The notes: generated from the letters alone by a model not told the origin. 64,000 nt of DNA from Bryobacter sp. (GCA_022843625.1 JALHNH010000019.1:48941-112940); one strand, 5' to 3'; counted from the stretch's first letter, positions 1 through 9,610 are shown. Numbers and translations: made by a program.

Positions 1-379
1 GAATGCTATCCTTGCCCCCAAACGGGCCACCCGCAGTCATGATCCAGCCTTCCCAGTGATCCTCGCGCCAGTTCAACAGAATCCTGGCTCCACTGCGCTT
101 CAGCCCTGGAACCAGCTCCCCCTCAAGCTGAAAGTCCACGCGGTATTCAAAATGATTCATCGCCTTCCATTCGTACCAGGCGCGTGGGCGAATCTTCGCC
201 TCAACCATTTTTGCCGCCCCAATCTTGCCGTCTACCCTCCCATCGGCCCCAATAGTCAACTCTACCGGAATCGGCTTTCTCGCAAGAAAGTCATTCACCG
301 GTCTTGCTTCACCCTGCCACGTTCCCGTCATCCCCTTAGGAACTTCGGTCATCAGCAGCATCATCAACAAAAGCTTCAT
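1..379 (-). CDS. Exported protein of unknown function, C-terminus cut by window edge
   Basis: An open frame starts at ATG 379-377 and runs off the left edge for 126 codons. The first ten residues (MKLLLMMLLM) are a very short hydrophobic leader, followed by GTWQGEARPVN and a GADGRVDGKIG turn. Such a pattern is seen in small secreted beta-barrel or lipocalin-like folds, but I do not recognise the family. It is the last visible gene of a leftward series, 76 bases after the membrane-bound regulator, so it may belong to the same operon. Codon composition matches its neighbours. The product and full length cannot be stated. Confidence 0.6.
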   Translation of the reverse strand, partial: MKLLLMMLLMTEVPKGMTGTWQGEARPVNDFLARKPIPVELTIGADGRVDGKIGAAKMVEAKIRPRAWYEWKAMNHFEYRVDFQLEGELVPGLKRSGARILLNWREDHWEGWIMTAGGPFGGKDSI

Positions 380-455
380 GGCTCATTCGCCTCCTATGGA
401 CAACATCCGGCAAAGAGGCGAAATTGCTCCTTCCGAATTCTTTCGGAAATTGTTC

Positions 456-1202
456 TCATTTCGTTTTCAGCGACTTACGAACCCCGGTTACAAAGTCCTC
501 CAGCCGCTCATTCGCCACAATCACACGTCCTGTATGTACATCAATCAGCCGTAAAGTCGTCTTTCCTCCCCCCATCACCGTCCCCTCCACCAAAACTTCC
601 AGCCCAAGCAGCCTTGCCATCCACGACCCCGGCACGTGCAACGCCTCATACCGTTTAGTTGTTGTAGGCGAAACCACATGAACCCCATCGAGTTTGGCCA
701 GTTCGGTCACCAACGCCTCTCGAACCTTTTCAGACTCGGAAGCCGGGCCATCGAGCACCTCAATTCGAGCGACGGCAAGCGCTACCTTTCCCTTCGGCAG
801 GTATTCACTTGGGAGAAAGAACTGCCAGTAACCCCAAACCAGAGCTATCAGCACAGCAATCCAGGGCCACCAAGGGCGCTGCCGAACGATCTCCACCGGT
901 TGCGACGTGAATCGATATCCCTTTTTGGGAATGGTCTCAATCCAGTCGCCCACTTCTTTTCTGAGCAGCGAGATATTGCGCGCCAGCCCTACCTCTTCCA
1001 CCGTCGTATTCGGCCAGGCACGCCGCAGTAGGTCGGTCTTTTCAACCACCTCTCCCCGGTCCTCCAGCAGCACAGCCAACACGTCCAGCGACTTAGGGCT
1101 TAAGCCAACCAACTCACCGTCCCGATACAACAATCGCTTAGAGGCATCAAAGCGATAGGGGCCGAAACAATGGTCCTGTGCTTTTCCTGGAGTCTTCGCC
1201 AC
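456..1202 (-). CDS. CadC/ToxR-type membrane winged-helix regulator with TolB-like periplasmic domain
   Basis: The 248-residue protein has an N-terminal OmpR-type winged helix (about residues 12-100). It includes LSPKSLDVLAVLLEDRG and the closing IPKKGYRF that is characteristic of this fold. One membrane segment (about 109-130, rich in Trp) follows, then a periplasmic part containing VLVEGTVMGGGKTTLRLIDV. That part resembles the TolB-N/FlgO-like domain often attached to CadC-type regulators. No receiver domain is present, so direct membrane-to-DNA signalling is likely, as in CadC/ToxR (inference). The start is GTG, two bases after the stop of the DUF1501 gene, so it is probably co-transcribed with the PSD1/DUF1501 pair and may control it. 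Confidence 0.85.
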   Translation of the reverse strand: MAKTPGKAQDHCFGPYRFDASKRLLYRDGELVGLSPKSLDVLAVLLEDRGEVVEKTDLLRRAWPNTTVEEVGLARNISLLRKEVGDWIETIPKKGYRFTSQPVEIVRQRPWWPWIAVLIALVWGYWQFFLPSEYLPKGKVALAVARIEVLDGPASESEKVREALVTELAKLDGVHVVSPTTTKRYEALHVPGSWMARLLGLEVLVEGTVMGGGKTTLRLIDVHTGRVIVANERLEDFVTGVRKSLKTK

Positions 1203-1204
1203 AG

Positions 1205-2602
1205 CTAAGCCAGGATCTCCTTGACCACCCGCCCGCCAATATCCGTAAGCTTCTTATACCGCCCCGCATGCAAATAAGTAAGTCGATTCTGATCGAGTCC
1301 CATCGCATGCAGAATCGTCGCATGAACATCCCTCACCGGAACCTCCTCAGCCGCAGCTCGCACCGAAAAATCATCCGTCTCACCAAACGTCGCCCCCGGC
1401 TTGATCCCGCCCCCAGCCATCCAAACCACCAGCCCATATTGGTTATGATCCCGGCCCGGCTTATCGGTCGTCAGGTTGTTATCAAACGGAGTACGCCCCA
1501 TCTCCGAAGCCCAAACCACCAGCGTTGAATCGAGCAGCCCCCGCGCCTTCAAATCCTTCAGCAACCCGGCCACCGGCTGATCCACTTCCTTGCAATGCAC
1601 AGGAATCCGCTCGCCAATATTCCCGTGATCATCCCAACGATCCCCGCCCGCCCCATGCAACAGCTTCACAAAACGCACCCCGCGCTCCACCATCCGCCGC
1701 GCCAGCAAACACTGCTTCCCAAAAGGCTCCGTCACCGCGTCATCCAGGCCATACAGCTTCTTGGTAGCTTCCGATTCCTGCTTCAGATCCACCAGTTCAG
1801 GTGCCTTCGATTGCATCCGGAACGCCAACTCATAAGAAGCGATCCGCGCCTCAAGCTCACCCGTCTCCGTGCGAGCCGCCGCATGTTGCTCATTCATCCA
1901 CTTCAGCAAATCCAGCTCCCGCCGCTGCTCCGCCAGCGACAACCGCGGATTCAAATCCACAATCGGAGTATCGCCATTGCGAAATAAGGTCCCCTGATAA
2001 GCCGCTGGCAAATATCCATTCCCCCAAACACTCGCCCCGCCAATCGTCGCCCCACGGCGATCCCCCATCACGATAAAACCGGGCAGATCCTGATTCAGAG
2101 TTCCCAAGCCATAAGTCAGCCACGCACCGATCGAAGCGCTCCCCGGAAACATGTTTCCCGTCAGCGTGTGATACACGGCCGGGCCATGATTGTTGTTATC
2201 CACCTTTACGCCGTGAATCATCGCCACATCATCAATCGTCGAAGCAAGATGCGGCAACAAATCCGATACCCAGCGCCCGCTCTGCCCATACTGTTTGAAA
2301 GGCGCTACCGGCGGAATCACCCGGTTCGGCGCAGCAGAAAACGTAGCAATCTCGCCTACAGTATTCCCCGCCTTCGGCATCTGCTTCCCGGCATGTTTAA
2401 TGAGAGCAGGCTTGTAGTCAAAGGTATCCATCTGGCTGACGCCACCCTCCATAAACAGGAAGATGCAGCTCTTGGCCTTGGCCTCACGATGAGCCGTGCG
2501 AGGAGCCAATGGCTGATCGGCAGCCAGCAGATCACTCAGTGCCAGCCCACCCAAACCCAGGTATGAATTGAATAACAAGCGTCGCCGTGAAGTCATACTC
2601 AT
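1205..2602 (-). CDS. DUF1501 family exported protein
   Basis: The 465-residue product begins with a twin-arginine-like signal (SRRRLLFNSYLGLGGLAL). It then shows the DUF1501 hallmarks: FLFMEGGVSQMDTFDYKP near residue 48, RWDDHGN in the middle, SEMGRTPF, and GRDHN near the C-terminus. The family is related to the alkaline phosphatase/sulfatase fold, but its substrate is unknown. In Planctomycetes and Acidobacteria it is nearly always paired with DUF1549/DUF1553 proteins. Here the upstream PSD1 gene stops at 2603 and this ATG starts at 2602, so the genes abut. A second ATG two codons in is an equally possible start. Function beyond an exported hydrolase-like protein is not established. Confidence 0.92.
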   Translation of the reverse strand: MSMTSRRRLLFNSYLGLGGLALSDLLAADQPLAPRTAHREAKAKSCIFLFMEGGVSQMDTFDYKPALIKHAGKQMPKAGNTVGEIATFSAAPNRVIPPVAPFKQYGQSGRWVSDLLPHLASTIDDVAMIHGVKVDNNNHGPAVYHTLTGNMFPGSASIGAWLTYGLGTLNQDLPGFIVMGDRRGATIGGASVWGNGYLPAAYQGTLFRNGDTPIVDLNPRLSLAEQRRELDLLKWMNEQHAAARTETGELEARIASYELAFRMQSKAPELVDLKQESEATKKLYGLDDAVTEPFGKQCLLARRMVERGVRFVKLLHGAGGDRWDDHGNIGERIPVHCKEVDQPVAGLLKDLKARGLLDSTLVVWASEMGRTPFDNNLTTDKPGRDHNQYGLVVWMAGGGIKPGATFGETDDFSVRAAAEEVPVRDVHATILHAMGLDQNRLTYLHAGRYKKLTDIGGRVVKEILA

Positions 2603-5224
2603 TTACTCCGTGTACAAGAACTCATTGGAATTAAACAACACACGCGCCAACGCGTCGAGCTTCCCCGGAAAGCTCGCAAACCGGTCGATTTCCTGCGCCT
2701 TCGGACCCCGCCCTAACACCAACTCGAAAAGCCGCCGGATCTGGTCGGGCTTCTTCTCGCCAACTTCCTTTTCAATACGCCTGGCCAGATGCGCACTCTC
2801 TTCTTCCACCAAATAGCCGTTCATCATCGACAGCGCCTGCAGCGGCGTAGTCGTCGAACTCCGCCTCTCACAAGACTCGCTAAACACATTCGCATCAAAG
2901 GCCGACATCATCGGCAAAGGCAACGATCGCCGCTGAAAGATGTAGACAGACCGCCGCTGCGCATCATTCTCCTTCTCATTCGGCTCCCACATCAGATCTC
3001 CAGTGCGTCCATACCGCGCAAAGTCGGCCAAATCCGCAGGCAAAGGAGGAAACACGCTCGGCCCACCCATCTCCAGATTCAACCGCCCCGACACTTGCAG
3101 AATGCTGTCACGAATCGCCTCGGCTTCCAGCCTCCTCCGGTTGAACTTCGCGAGCAACCGGTTATCTGGATCCGCCGCACTATTATCCGCCGCCTGCCGG
3201 TAAGTTGCCGAAATCACCATCAACTTATGCATCGCCTTGGTATCCCAGCCGCTGTCCATAAACTGAACCGCCAGCCAGTCGAGTAACTCAGGATGCGAGG
3301 GCCTGTCTCCATTAACGCCAAAGTCCGACGTGGTCCGAACAATGCCCGCGCCAAAGTGCTGCTGCCACATGCGGTTCACCCAAACTCTGGCTGTCTGCGG
3401 ATTTTCCTTCGACGCAATCCATTTCGCCAGCGTCATCCTGCGCCCACGCGTCACAAACTGCCGGTAGCGATCTGTATCCAGCTCAGCAGCTTCAGAGTGC
3501 CCGGTGATCGCCGAAAGAAAGCCGGGTTCTACCGCGTCGCCCGGCTGCCGGTAATCGCCACGCAACAAAATCCGCGTCGGCGCGATATCCGGCCCACTCG
3601 GCGGCCCCGCCACATTCGTAACCGCAATGACGTTCGTCTTCCAGCGCGTCAGCCGTCTCTGATAAACCGACAACTTCGCGCTCAACTCCCCATGCCGCGC
3701 TTTCTCCTCGGCACTAAAGATCGACTTCCCCGAATACTTCGCCTCAGCTTCACGTTTCACATCGGCAACCCCGAGTGATTCAAACCGCTTCGACGCATCC
3801 ACCCCTTTTGCATAGGCCGCCCGCAAACGCGCCAGCATCGGCCCTTCCACATCATCGAGAGCCTTCTGCTCTTCAGCATCACCCGTGCGGTCGGCATCTT
3901 CAAGCAACTGCAAATATCGAGCAACTTCCTGCGCAGTAAACACACCACGCTCTACCGCATTCAACTTCACCTCAAGCCGCAAATCCGTCTTCCCAAACTC
4001 TTTCGCTTCTCCAGCACGAGCCTTCCGCGCGGCCACCAGCTTCACAAGCAGTTCCTTCTCAAAAGCCTCAAGCTCACGCTTCTCCGGCCCATCCTTCAGC
4101 CTTTTTTCGTAGGCAGCAATCTGCTCCTCCGCCTTCTTTGCCATCACCTTGTCGGCATAAGGCACAGCCACATCCCGGCCCGCCTCAGTCGCCTGAAAGA
4201 AAGCCTGCATCCGGTAATAATCGCGAGTCGGAATCGGATCGTACTTGTGGTCATGACACCGCGCACACCCAACCGACAAACCGAGAAACACGCTCCCCAC
4301 AACCCCGGTAACTTCGGCAAGGTAATTCTGCCGCACATCAGCCGCCACCAGATTCGACCGGTCCCACGGAGCCACCCGCAAGAAACCCGTCGGCACAAAG
4401 CCCTGCACATCCGGCTGATAGTTATTGCGCGTCTTCGAATGCTCATCCCCGCCAGCCAACTGCAGCTTCACAAACCGGTCATAGGGCATGTTTGAATTAA
4501 ACGCCTCGATCACCCAATCCCGATACCGCCACGCGTTTCCGATCGCCCCATCGCCTTCAAGCCCAGACGTTTCCCCATACCGCGCCACATCCAGCCAATG
4601 CCGCCCCCAACGCTCGCCATAACGTGGGTCCGCCAGCAAGCGGTCTACTGTCTGTTCATAAGGCTCCCTGCCAAAGCGGGCCAATTCTTCTGCACTCGGC
4701 GGCACACCCACCAGGTCCAGATAAAGCCGTCGCGCAAGCGTAGCAGGCGAGGCCTCTACTGCAGGACGAATGCCCTTCGCCTCAAGCTTTGCCAACACAA
4801 AACGATCCACCTCATTGCGCACCCAGGCCGAATTCGCAACCTTTGGCAATGCCGCCTTCACTGGCTTCTCATAAGGCCAGCGCCAGACGGCCTGCACCGT
4901 CTGCTGCTCCACCGGCATCGAACGAACCCATTCCTCAAGCAGCGCGATCTCCCGAGCATCCAGCGTCCCACCCACCGGCATCTTCGGTGCCATCTCACCG
5001 CGCACCATGCGAATCAAAGGGCTCAACTCCGGATGCCCACCCACCACCGCCTTCCCATATTTGGTACCACCAGCCACGGCCGTCGCCAGACTCTCTACCG
5101 AGAACCCGCTCGTCTTCACCTTCGCACTATGGCAAGCGCCACATTTGGCCTGCAGCAACGCATCGATTTCCGCAGCGGGAGCCAACCCGATTGCGGTTCC
5201 AAGTAGCAAAATAAGACGCAGCAC
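2603..5224 (-). CDS. PSD1/PSCyt1 protein (DUF1549-DUF1553) with cytochrome-type haem motif
   Basis: The 873-residue exported protein starts at GTG 5224 with a hydrophobic signal (MLRLILLLGTAIGLAPAAE). A planctomycete-type cytochrome c domain follows directly with a CGACH haem-binding motif (residues 28-32). DUF1549 follows and carries a second CARCHDHKYDP site near residue 320. DUF1553 fills the last third. This three-part order is the usual one for the family, known in Planctomycetes, Verrucomicrobia and Acidobacteria. Its role is unknown, though it is presumed to be periplasmic redox chemistry on polymeric substrates. It is the first gene of a leftward unit with the DUF1501 gene and the membrane regulator. 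The short 47-base gap to the divergent transporter gene must hold its promoter. Confidence 0.92.
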   Translation of the reverse strand: MLRLILLLGTAIGLAPAAEIDALLQAKCGACHSAKVKTSGFSVESLATAVAGGTKYGKAVVGGHPELSPLIRMVRGEMAPKMPVGGTLDAREIALLEEWVRSMPVEQQTVQAVWRWPYEKPVKAALPKVANSAWVRNEVDRFVLAKLEAKGIRPAVEASPATLARRLYLDLVGVPPSAEELARFGREPYEQTVDRLLADPRYGERWGRHWLDVARYGETSGLEGDGAIGNAWRYRDWVIEAFNSNMPYDRFVKLQLAGGDEHSKTRNNYQPDVQGFVPTGFLRVAPWDRSNLVAADVRQNYLAEVTGVVGSVFLGLSVGCARCHDHKYDPIPTRDYYRMQAFFQATEAGRDVAVPYADKVMAKKAEEQIAAYEKRLKDGPEKRELEAFEKELLVKLVAARKARAGEAKEFGKTDLRLEVKLNAVERGVFTAQEVARYLQLLEDADRTGDAEEQKALDDVEGPMLARLRAAYAKGVDASKRFESLGVADVKREAEAKYSGKSIFSAEEKARHGELSAKLSVYQRRLTRWKTNVIAVTNVAGPPSGPDIAPTRILLRGDYRQPGDAVEPGFLSAITGHSEAAELDTDRYRQFVTRGRRMTLAKWIASKENPQTARVWVNRMWQQHFGAGIVRTTSDFGVNGDRPSHPELLDWLAVQFMDSGWDTKAMHKLMVISATYRQAADNSAADPDNRLLAKFNRRRLEAEAIRDSILQVSGRLNLEMGGPSVFPPLPADLADFARYGRTGDLMWEPNEKENDAQRRSVYIFQRRSLPLPMMSAFDANVFSESCERRSSTTTPLQALSMMNGYLVEEESAHLARRIEKEVGEKKPDQIRRLFELVLGRGPKAQEIDRFASFPGKLDALARVLFNSNEFLYTE

Positions 5225-5233
5225 GATGGCACT

Positions 5234-5264
5234 ATTCTATGTCGAATCCCTAATGCCATAGAAT
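5234..5264. promoter_or_regulatory. Short inverted repeat in divergent intergenic region
   Basis: ATTCTATG (5234-5241) and CATAGAAT (5257-5264) form an 8-base inverted repeat with a 15-base spacer. It sits between the start codons of the PSD1 gene (leftward) and the MgtC/DUF4010 gene (rightward). Its position suggests an operator for one or both promoters. Arms this short can occur by chance, so the call is weak. Confidence 0.25.
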
Positions 5265-5271
5265 CCAATCA

Positions 5272-6528
5272 GTGGATCTGCAGCCTCAGAGCGTTCTCGG
5301 AATTTGTATCGCAACACTAGGCGGAGCCGCAATCGGAGTCGAGCGCCAGTATTCAGGCCACACCCAGGGCCCTCACTCCCACTTCGCGGGCTTACGCACC
5401 TTTACCCTCCTCGGCGCACTAGCCGGTACCTCTGCCTACCTCTGGACCTCAGGCCTCGAAGTCCCAGCATCGATTCTTCTGGCTGGCGCCGTCGCGCTGA
5501 TCCTCGCCGCCTATCTCGCCGCCAGCCGTCGTGATGTCGACGCCACCACCGAAGTCGCCGCCCTCATTGTCCTGGCCGCAGGCTTCCTCGCAGGACTGGG
5601 ATCCTGGACTCTATCAAGCGCCCTCATCGCCGCTACCTCAGTCCTCCTGATCGAGAAATCCCGCCTCCACAGCTTTGTTGAAAATCTCCCCGATCTCGGC
5701 CTCCGCGCTGGTTTCAGGTTCGCATTGATGGCCCTCGTCATCCTTCCCCTGCTCCCGGAAGGCCCCTACGGCCCCTTGGGCGGAATCCGCCCGCGAGAAC
5801 TCTGGATCATTGTCCTGCTCATCTCCGGGCTCAGCTTCACCGGCTATGCCGCAAGGCTGATCGTCGGCCCCAGCCACGGCTATGTCGTCACGGGAATTCT
5901 GGGCGGGCTCATTTCATCTACCAACGTCACCTACACCCTCGCACGAATCAGCGCAACAGAACCCACTAGCGCCACCCCACTGGCGATCGGAGTGCTCACC
6001 GCCTGCACCATCATGTACCTCCGCGTGGCCGCCGTAACCGCCATGCTCAACCCCACACTGGGCCTCGCACTCATTCCCTACTGGCTCATCCCCGCCCTGG
6101 TTGGAATCACTATCTCGATCCTCGGCCTGCGAAGCCAAGACAAATCTTCTGAAACCAGCCCACTCCCCAGCAACCCGCTCGCAGTCGGATCCGCTCTCCA
6201 AATGGCAGCCTTGTTCCAGCTTGTGCTCTTTGCAATAACAGCCATACAGGGTTACTGGGGGCAATCCGGGCTGATTTTTTCTGGTGCCATCCTCGGCCTC
6301 ACCGATGTCGACGCCCTCACCATCTCGATGACCAAATCTGCTCAAAGCCCTGAAAATCTTGCCACCGCCGCCACAGCAATCGCCGTCGGTTGCCTCGCAA
6401 ATTCATTCTTCAAACTCGGCATCGCACTCACCCTCGGCCGCGGTGCATTCCGCACCAGAGTCGCTGCAGGCTTCCTCGCACTCATTCTCGGCGCGGCAGC
6501 CGGGCTCGGCTGGGGCATCTGGTTCTAG
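5272..6528 (+). CDS. MgtC/SapB N-terminal plus DUF4010 membrane protein
   Basis: The 418-residue, highly hydrophobic protein starts at GTG 5272. The N-terminal third has the MgtC-type signature (LGGAAIGVERQYSGH, then LRTFTLLGALAGTSAYL). The remainder is the DUF4010 domain with about eight further membrane segments, including GGLISSTNVTYTLARIS and GLTDVDALTISM. MgtC-like proteins are linked to Mg2+ limitation and ATP synthase control in pathogens. For the MgtC-DUF4010 fusion no substrate is known, so ion or solute transport is inferred. The gene stands alone on the + strand. Its TAG shares the tetranucleotide CTAG with the stop of the convergent universal stress gene. Confidence 0.88.
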   Translation: MDLQPQSVLGICIATLGGAAIGVERQYSGHTQGPHSHFAGLRTFTLLGALAGTSAYLWTSGLEVPASILLAGAVALILAAYLAASRRDVDATTEVAALIVLAAGFLAGLGSWTLSSALIAATSVLLIEKSRLHSFVENLPDLGLRAGFRFALMALVILPLLPEGPYGPLGGIRPRELWIIVLLISGLSFTGYAARLIVGPSHGYVVTGILGGLISSTNVTYTLARISATEPTSATPLAIGVLTACTIMYLRVAAVTAMLNPTLGLALIPYWLIPALVGITISILGLRSQDKSSETSPLPSNPLAVGSALQMAALFQLVLFAITAIQGYWGQSGLIFSGAILGLTDVDALTISMTKSAQSPENLATAATAIAVGCLANSFFKLGIALTLGRGAFRTRVAAGFLALILGAAAGLGWGIWF

Positions 6529-7376
6529 ATACTAACGACATCACATCCGGATAGCCGGATCAGATCGTGCGCGTTGCTGCGCAGCCGCCCCATAAACCCT
6601 TGAATACTTCCACGACCGATCACCAACAATTCAGCCCTGGTCTCCTGAACCACGCGCTGCACGCCCGCCACCAAACTGGCGTCTTCGATGATTTCAAGCG
6701 CAGGCACGTCCGGCCATGCAGCCATCGCCGCTACGTAGTCTTCCTGCGCCACCCTCAACGCAAAATGGTGCGCCCCTTGCGCAATTCCGCTCTCAAAATC
6801 GCTTCCAACGCGCGGCTTGGAATGCACCACCCGCAACTTCGCCCCAAACTTCTCGGCCAAGCCCTGCGCCTTCGCCACTACCTTCGCCGTCTCCGGCCCA
6901 CAATCCACAGCACAAACAATGTTCTTGGGCAAACCGGGTTCCATCTTCTCAGGCGTATGCGCACTCGTCCATACCGGCACCTCGCTATCGTGTAGAACAC
7001 TCGCCGTCACAGACCCCAACAGCATTTGCCGGAAGCGCGTATACCCAAGCGTAGGCATCATAATCAAGTCCACACTGTGCTCCCCGGCATAACGGGCAAT
7101 CGCCTCCCCTGCGTCCCCACTCACCTGCACGCGCTCCACCGGCAACCCGGCCATTTCTTCCAGCAGGAACTCACTCAACTGCTTCTTTGCCAGCTCTTTC
7201 ACTACATTGATTTCTGCTTCCACCGGCAGATTCTCAATTGCCAGCACTCCCACTCCCTCAAACACATGCAGGATCGTCACTCGAGCCCCAAAACGATCGG
7301 CCCATAGTCGAACGATATGGCTCGACGCCACACACTGCGCTGAAAAATCGACAGGAAATAAAATGTGTTGAATCAC
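6525..7376 (-). CDS. Tandem-domain universal stress protein
   Basis: The 283-residue protein contains two UspA domains (about residues 1-142 and 150-283). Domain 1 opens with MIQHILFPVDFSAQ and ends with GYTRFRQMLLGSVTASVL before the final strand, which matches the ATP-binding G-2x-G-9x-G(S/T) pattern. Domain 2 starts with NIVCAVDCGPET and ends with GRGSIQGFMGRLRSNAHDL. The glycines there are only partly conserved, so only one site may bind nucleotide. Usp proteins are cytoplasmic stress-response factors. The start codon is ATG 7376. The gene lies 46 bases downstream of the small coiled-coil protein gene on the same strand. Confidence 0.93.
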   Translation of the reverse strand: MIQHILFPVDFSAQCVASSHIVRLWADRFGARVTILHVFEGVGVLAIENLPVEAEINVVKELAKKQLSEFLLEEMAGLPVERVQVSGDAGEAIARYAGEHSVDLIMMPTLGYTRFRQMLLGSVTASVLHDSEVPVWTSAHTPEKMEPGLPKNIVCAVDCGPETAKVVAKAQGLAEKFGAKLRVVHSKPRVGSDFESGIAQGAHHFALRVAQEDYVAAMAAWPDVPALEIIEDASLVAGVQRVVQETRAELLVIGRGSIQGFMGRLRSNAHDLIRLSGCDVVSI

Positions 7377-7422
7377 TGGATAGCCCCCAAAGCGATGCTA
7401 TCACCCGGGAGCCGGCTCGAAC

Positions 7423-7821
7423 TCAGGCTGCAGTAGCTTGTTTGGCGGAAATGTCCTTGATCCCCACCATCAGCCGGTTCAAACTATCCAGCACGTGCTG
7501 CGCAGAAGGTGCTGGCCGGCCCTGCAGCAAATCCTTCGGGGCCCCGTAGTTGCCATGCGAACTCATCGGAAGATCCTCCACAACAGGCGCAGCAACAACG
7601 GGCTTCTTCACTTCCTCGACAACAGGAGGCGCAACAGCTATTTCTTTTCCCCCAGCCATCTCAACATACTCGCTCATCAGCGAATCCAGACGGTGCCGTT
7701 TCATCACTACCATCTCGTGTATCTGGGCTGCCAGCGATTCCGTCTGGCGCAGTTCCGACATCAGGGCCTGAATTCTCTCAAGCGTTACAGCAAGCGTATT
7801 CTGTGGGGCGGGTTTGGACAT
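7423..7821 (-). CDS. Small hypothetical protein with coiled-coil segment
   Basis: This 132-residue cytoplasmic protein has a predicted helical N-terminal half (LERIQALMSELRQTESLAAQ, continuing to about residue 55, likely coiled coil). A low-complexity Val/Pro/Ala linker (about 62-83) and a second helix near the C-terminus (HVLDSLNRLMVGIKDI) follow. I do not recognise a family. Codon use and third-position bias resemble the flanking genes. The linker between two helical parts suggests an adaptor or scaffold, which is only inference. It could form a unit with the universal stress gene downstream. Confidence 0.7.
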   Translation of the reverse strand: MSKPAPQNTLAVTLERIQALMSELRQTESLAAQIHEMVVMKRHRLDSLMSEYVEMAGGKEIAVAPPVVEEVKKPVVAAPVVEDLPMSSHGNYGAPKDLLQGRPAPSAQHVLDSLNRLMVGIKDISAKQATAA

Positions 7822-7894
7822 AGTCTACCTGCACCTTCCATCGGACTCGCCTTATGAAACTTAAGTAGGCCTGTTGATTTAGAGGGGGTAGGCG

Positions 7895-9406
7895 TCAGTG
7901 CGCGTCTTCATCCCCACCGCTCACAACCCCACGCGGTTTCGGGTTCTTCCGGTCCTCTTCCACGATCTTCCTCACCTGTTGCGCCAGCGTTGGCGCATGA
8001 TAGGGAATCCCATCCTTGATCGTCCATTCGATCTTCCCGGACTGCGGCACACCCTCCGTCTTCGGATACAGAATCCGGAAGTCCGCCAGCGGGTTCCCGT
8101 CCACTACGATCAGGTCCGCCAGAAAACCGGCCCTTACGCGACCCAGCTCATGTTCTTTACCCATGATCTTCGCGTTATTCGCCGTCGCCTGCGTAATCAC
8201 CTGCAACGGGTGAAAGCCCGCCTCCTGGTGCAACTCCATCGATCGGATAAAGCCAAACCCGAAGAGGTTATAGATGAATCCGGCGTCTTCGCCAATACCG
8301 ATCACTCCACCCCGGCGTCCAAAATCCCTCACCGTATCCATCCACAATCGGTAATTCATCCGCCACTCGGCCTCATCCGCGCTAGTCCAGTTCAAGAAGA
8401 AGCTCCCATGGTTATTCGGGTCAGGAGCAAAGAACTTCTCCAGAGCCGGATGCAGGTATTCCTTGAAAAAGGGCTGCGTTTGGTAGCGCAACAAATCCCG
8501 CGCCGCCTCGTAGATATTCAGCGTCGGGCTCCACGCCACCTCCGCCTTTACCATGCCATCCAGTACTTGCCCTAACTTAACCGGATCGGTCTGCCGAAAC
8601 AGGTGCCCCGCGTAACGGAAACGATCCACTTCGTACTGATGGTTAAACGATCCGGGAAAGTTCTGTACTCCATCCTTCAACGCCGCATCGGGTATGCCAT
8701 ACCAGTGCTCAATTGAGGTCGTCCCATACTTGATGTCGTGCCAGGCATTGGTCTCAGCCACCGCCGCATGATGCGCGGTCCGCAGCCTTTGCGTGTGAGC
8801 CTCTTCCTGCATAATGCTCATCGCCCAATCCGAGATCTCAAAGAACTTCAAGCCATCCGCCCCACTGGCCTTGATCTGTCTTACCCTCGCCCGGATCGCC
8901 GTCTCATTCTCCACTGAAGGTGCCGGATTCATCCCCAACACCGTATACAAAAACAATCGCGGTGCAACAATGCTGTTCTTCTGCGACTGCTCCCGCAGCG
9001 CCTTCGACTTCTCAAAGTTCGATCCCACATCACGCACGCTGGTAATCCCTGACGCCAGCCAAACCCCAAACTGATACTCCTGTCGCATTGGCCAACCAGC
9101 CCGTTCATCCTGAATATGCGCATGCACATTGATCAACCCTGGCAACACATATTTGCCCTTGGCATCAATCACCTTGTCGCCAGCCACCGGCCTGCCCGGC
9201 CCGGGACTCACAGAAACAATCCGGTTGCCCTCAATCACGATCGTCCGCGGCCCATTTGCCGGCGTACCAGACCCATCGACAACCAGCGCATTTGTGACCA
9301 AAAGCCTACCTTGCCGCACTCCAGACTCGGTTGGTGCTAAGGCCGTCTGGCCCATCAAAACAAAGGGCATCACTGCCATACAAACAAAGACATACGAACG
9401 TGTCAT
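7895..9406 (-). CDS. Exported metal-dependent amidohydrolase
   Basis: The 503-residue protein has a signal peptide (about 1-21) and the amidohydrolase-superfamily layout. A small beta domain comes first, then VLPGLINVHAHIQ with metal ligands His95 and His97. Next come a Lys in GADGLKFFE, histidines in TSIEHW, and the late Asp in GIGEDAGF. The C-terminal strand is MGKEHELGRVRAGFLADLIV. This resembles imidazolonepropionase-like secreted hydrolases that are common in Acidobacteria. The substrate cannot be assigned, but dipeptide or cyclic amide hydrolysis is plausible. It stands at the head of the leftward genes 7.4-9.4 kb. The region 9407-9610 upstream shows no clear promoter. Confidence 0.9.
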   Translation of the reverse strand: MTRSYVFVCMAVMPFVLMGQTALAPTESGVRQGRLLVTNALVVDGSGTPANGPRTIVIEGNRIVSVSPGPGRPVAGDKVIDAKGKYVLPGLINVHAHIQDERAGWPMRQEYQFGVWLASGITSVRDVGSNFEKSKALREQSQKNSIVAPRLFLYTVLGMNPAPSVENETAIRARVRQIKASGADGLKFFEISDWAMSIMQEEAHTQRLRTAHHAAVAETNAWHDIKYGTTSIEHWYGIPDAALKDGVQNFPGSFNHQYEVDRFRYAGHLFRQTDPVKLGQVLDGMVKAEVAWSPTLNIYEAARDLLRYQTQPFFKEYLHPALEKFFAPDPNNHGSFFLNWTSADEAEWRMNYRLWMDTVRDFGRRGGVIGIGEDAGFIYNLFGFGFIRSMELHQEAGFHPLQVITQATANNAKIMGKEHELGRVRAGFLADLIVVDGNPLADFRILYPKTEGVPQSGKIEWTIKDGIPYHAPTLAQQVRKIVEEDRKNPKPRGVVSGGDEDAH

Positions 9407-9610
9407 AAGAGGCTAGTCTACCCAACAGTGGTCAGGGTTAAGGCACCTCAGCAATACCTCCATTGGGAGAGGACTTCCAATGCGGTACCAAAGCCAGCAA
9501 AGTTACATGTCAAAAAACATCGAAACAAACGACTATTGGAATCGAGCCTTTGACCGAAGCCAAGACGGCCCGGCGGCTCAAAATACAACAGAAGGAGTGT
9601 TAACACACCC

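Noticed and set aside
7380..7404. Hairpin GATAGC/GCTATC before the universal stress gene
   Set aside because: Six-base arms with a 12-base loop and no T-run; too weak for a terminator or operator.
9461..9482. Short inverted repeat upstream of the amidohydrolase gene
   Set aside because: Six-base arms and a ten-base spacer, easily due to chance.
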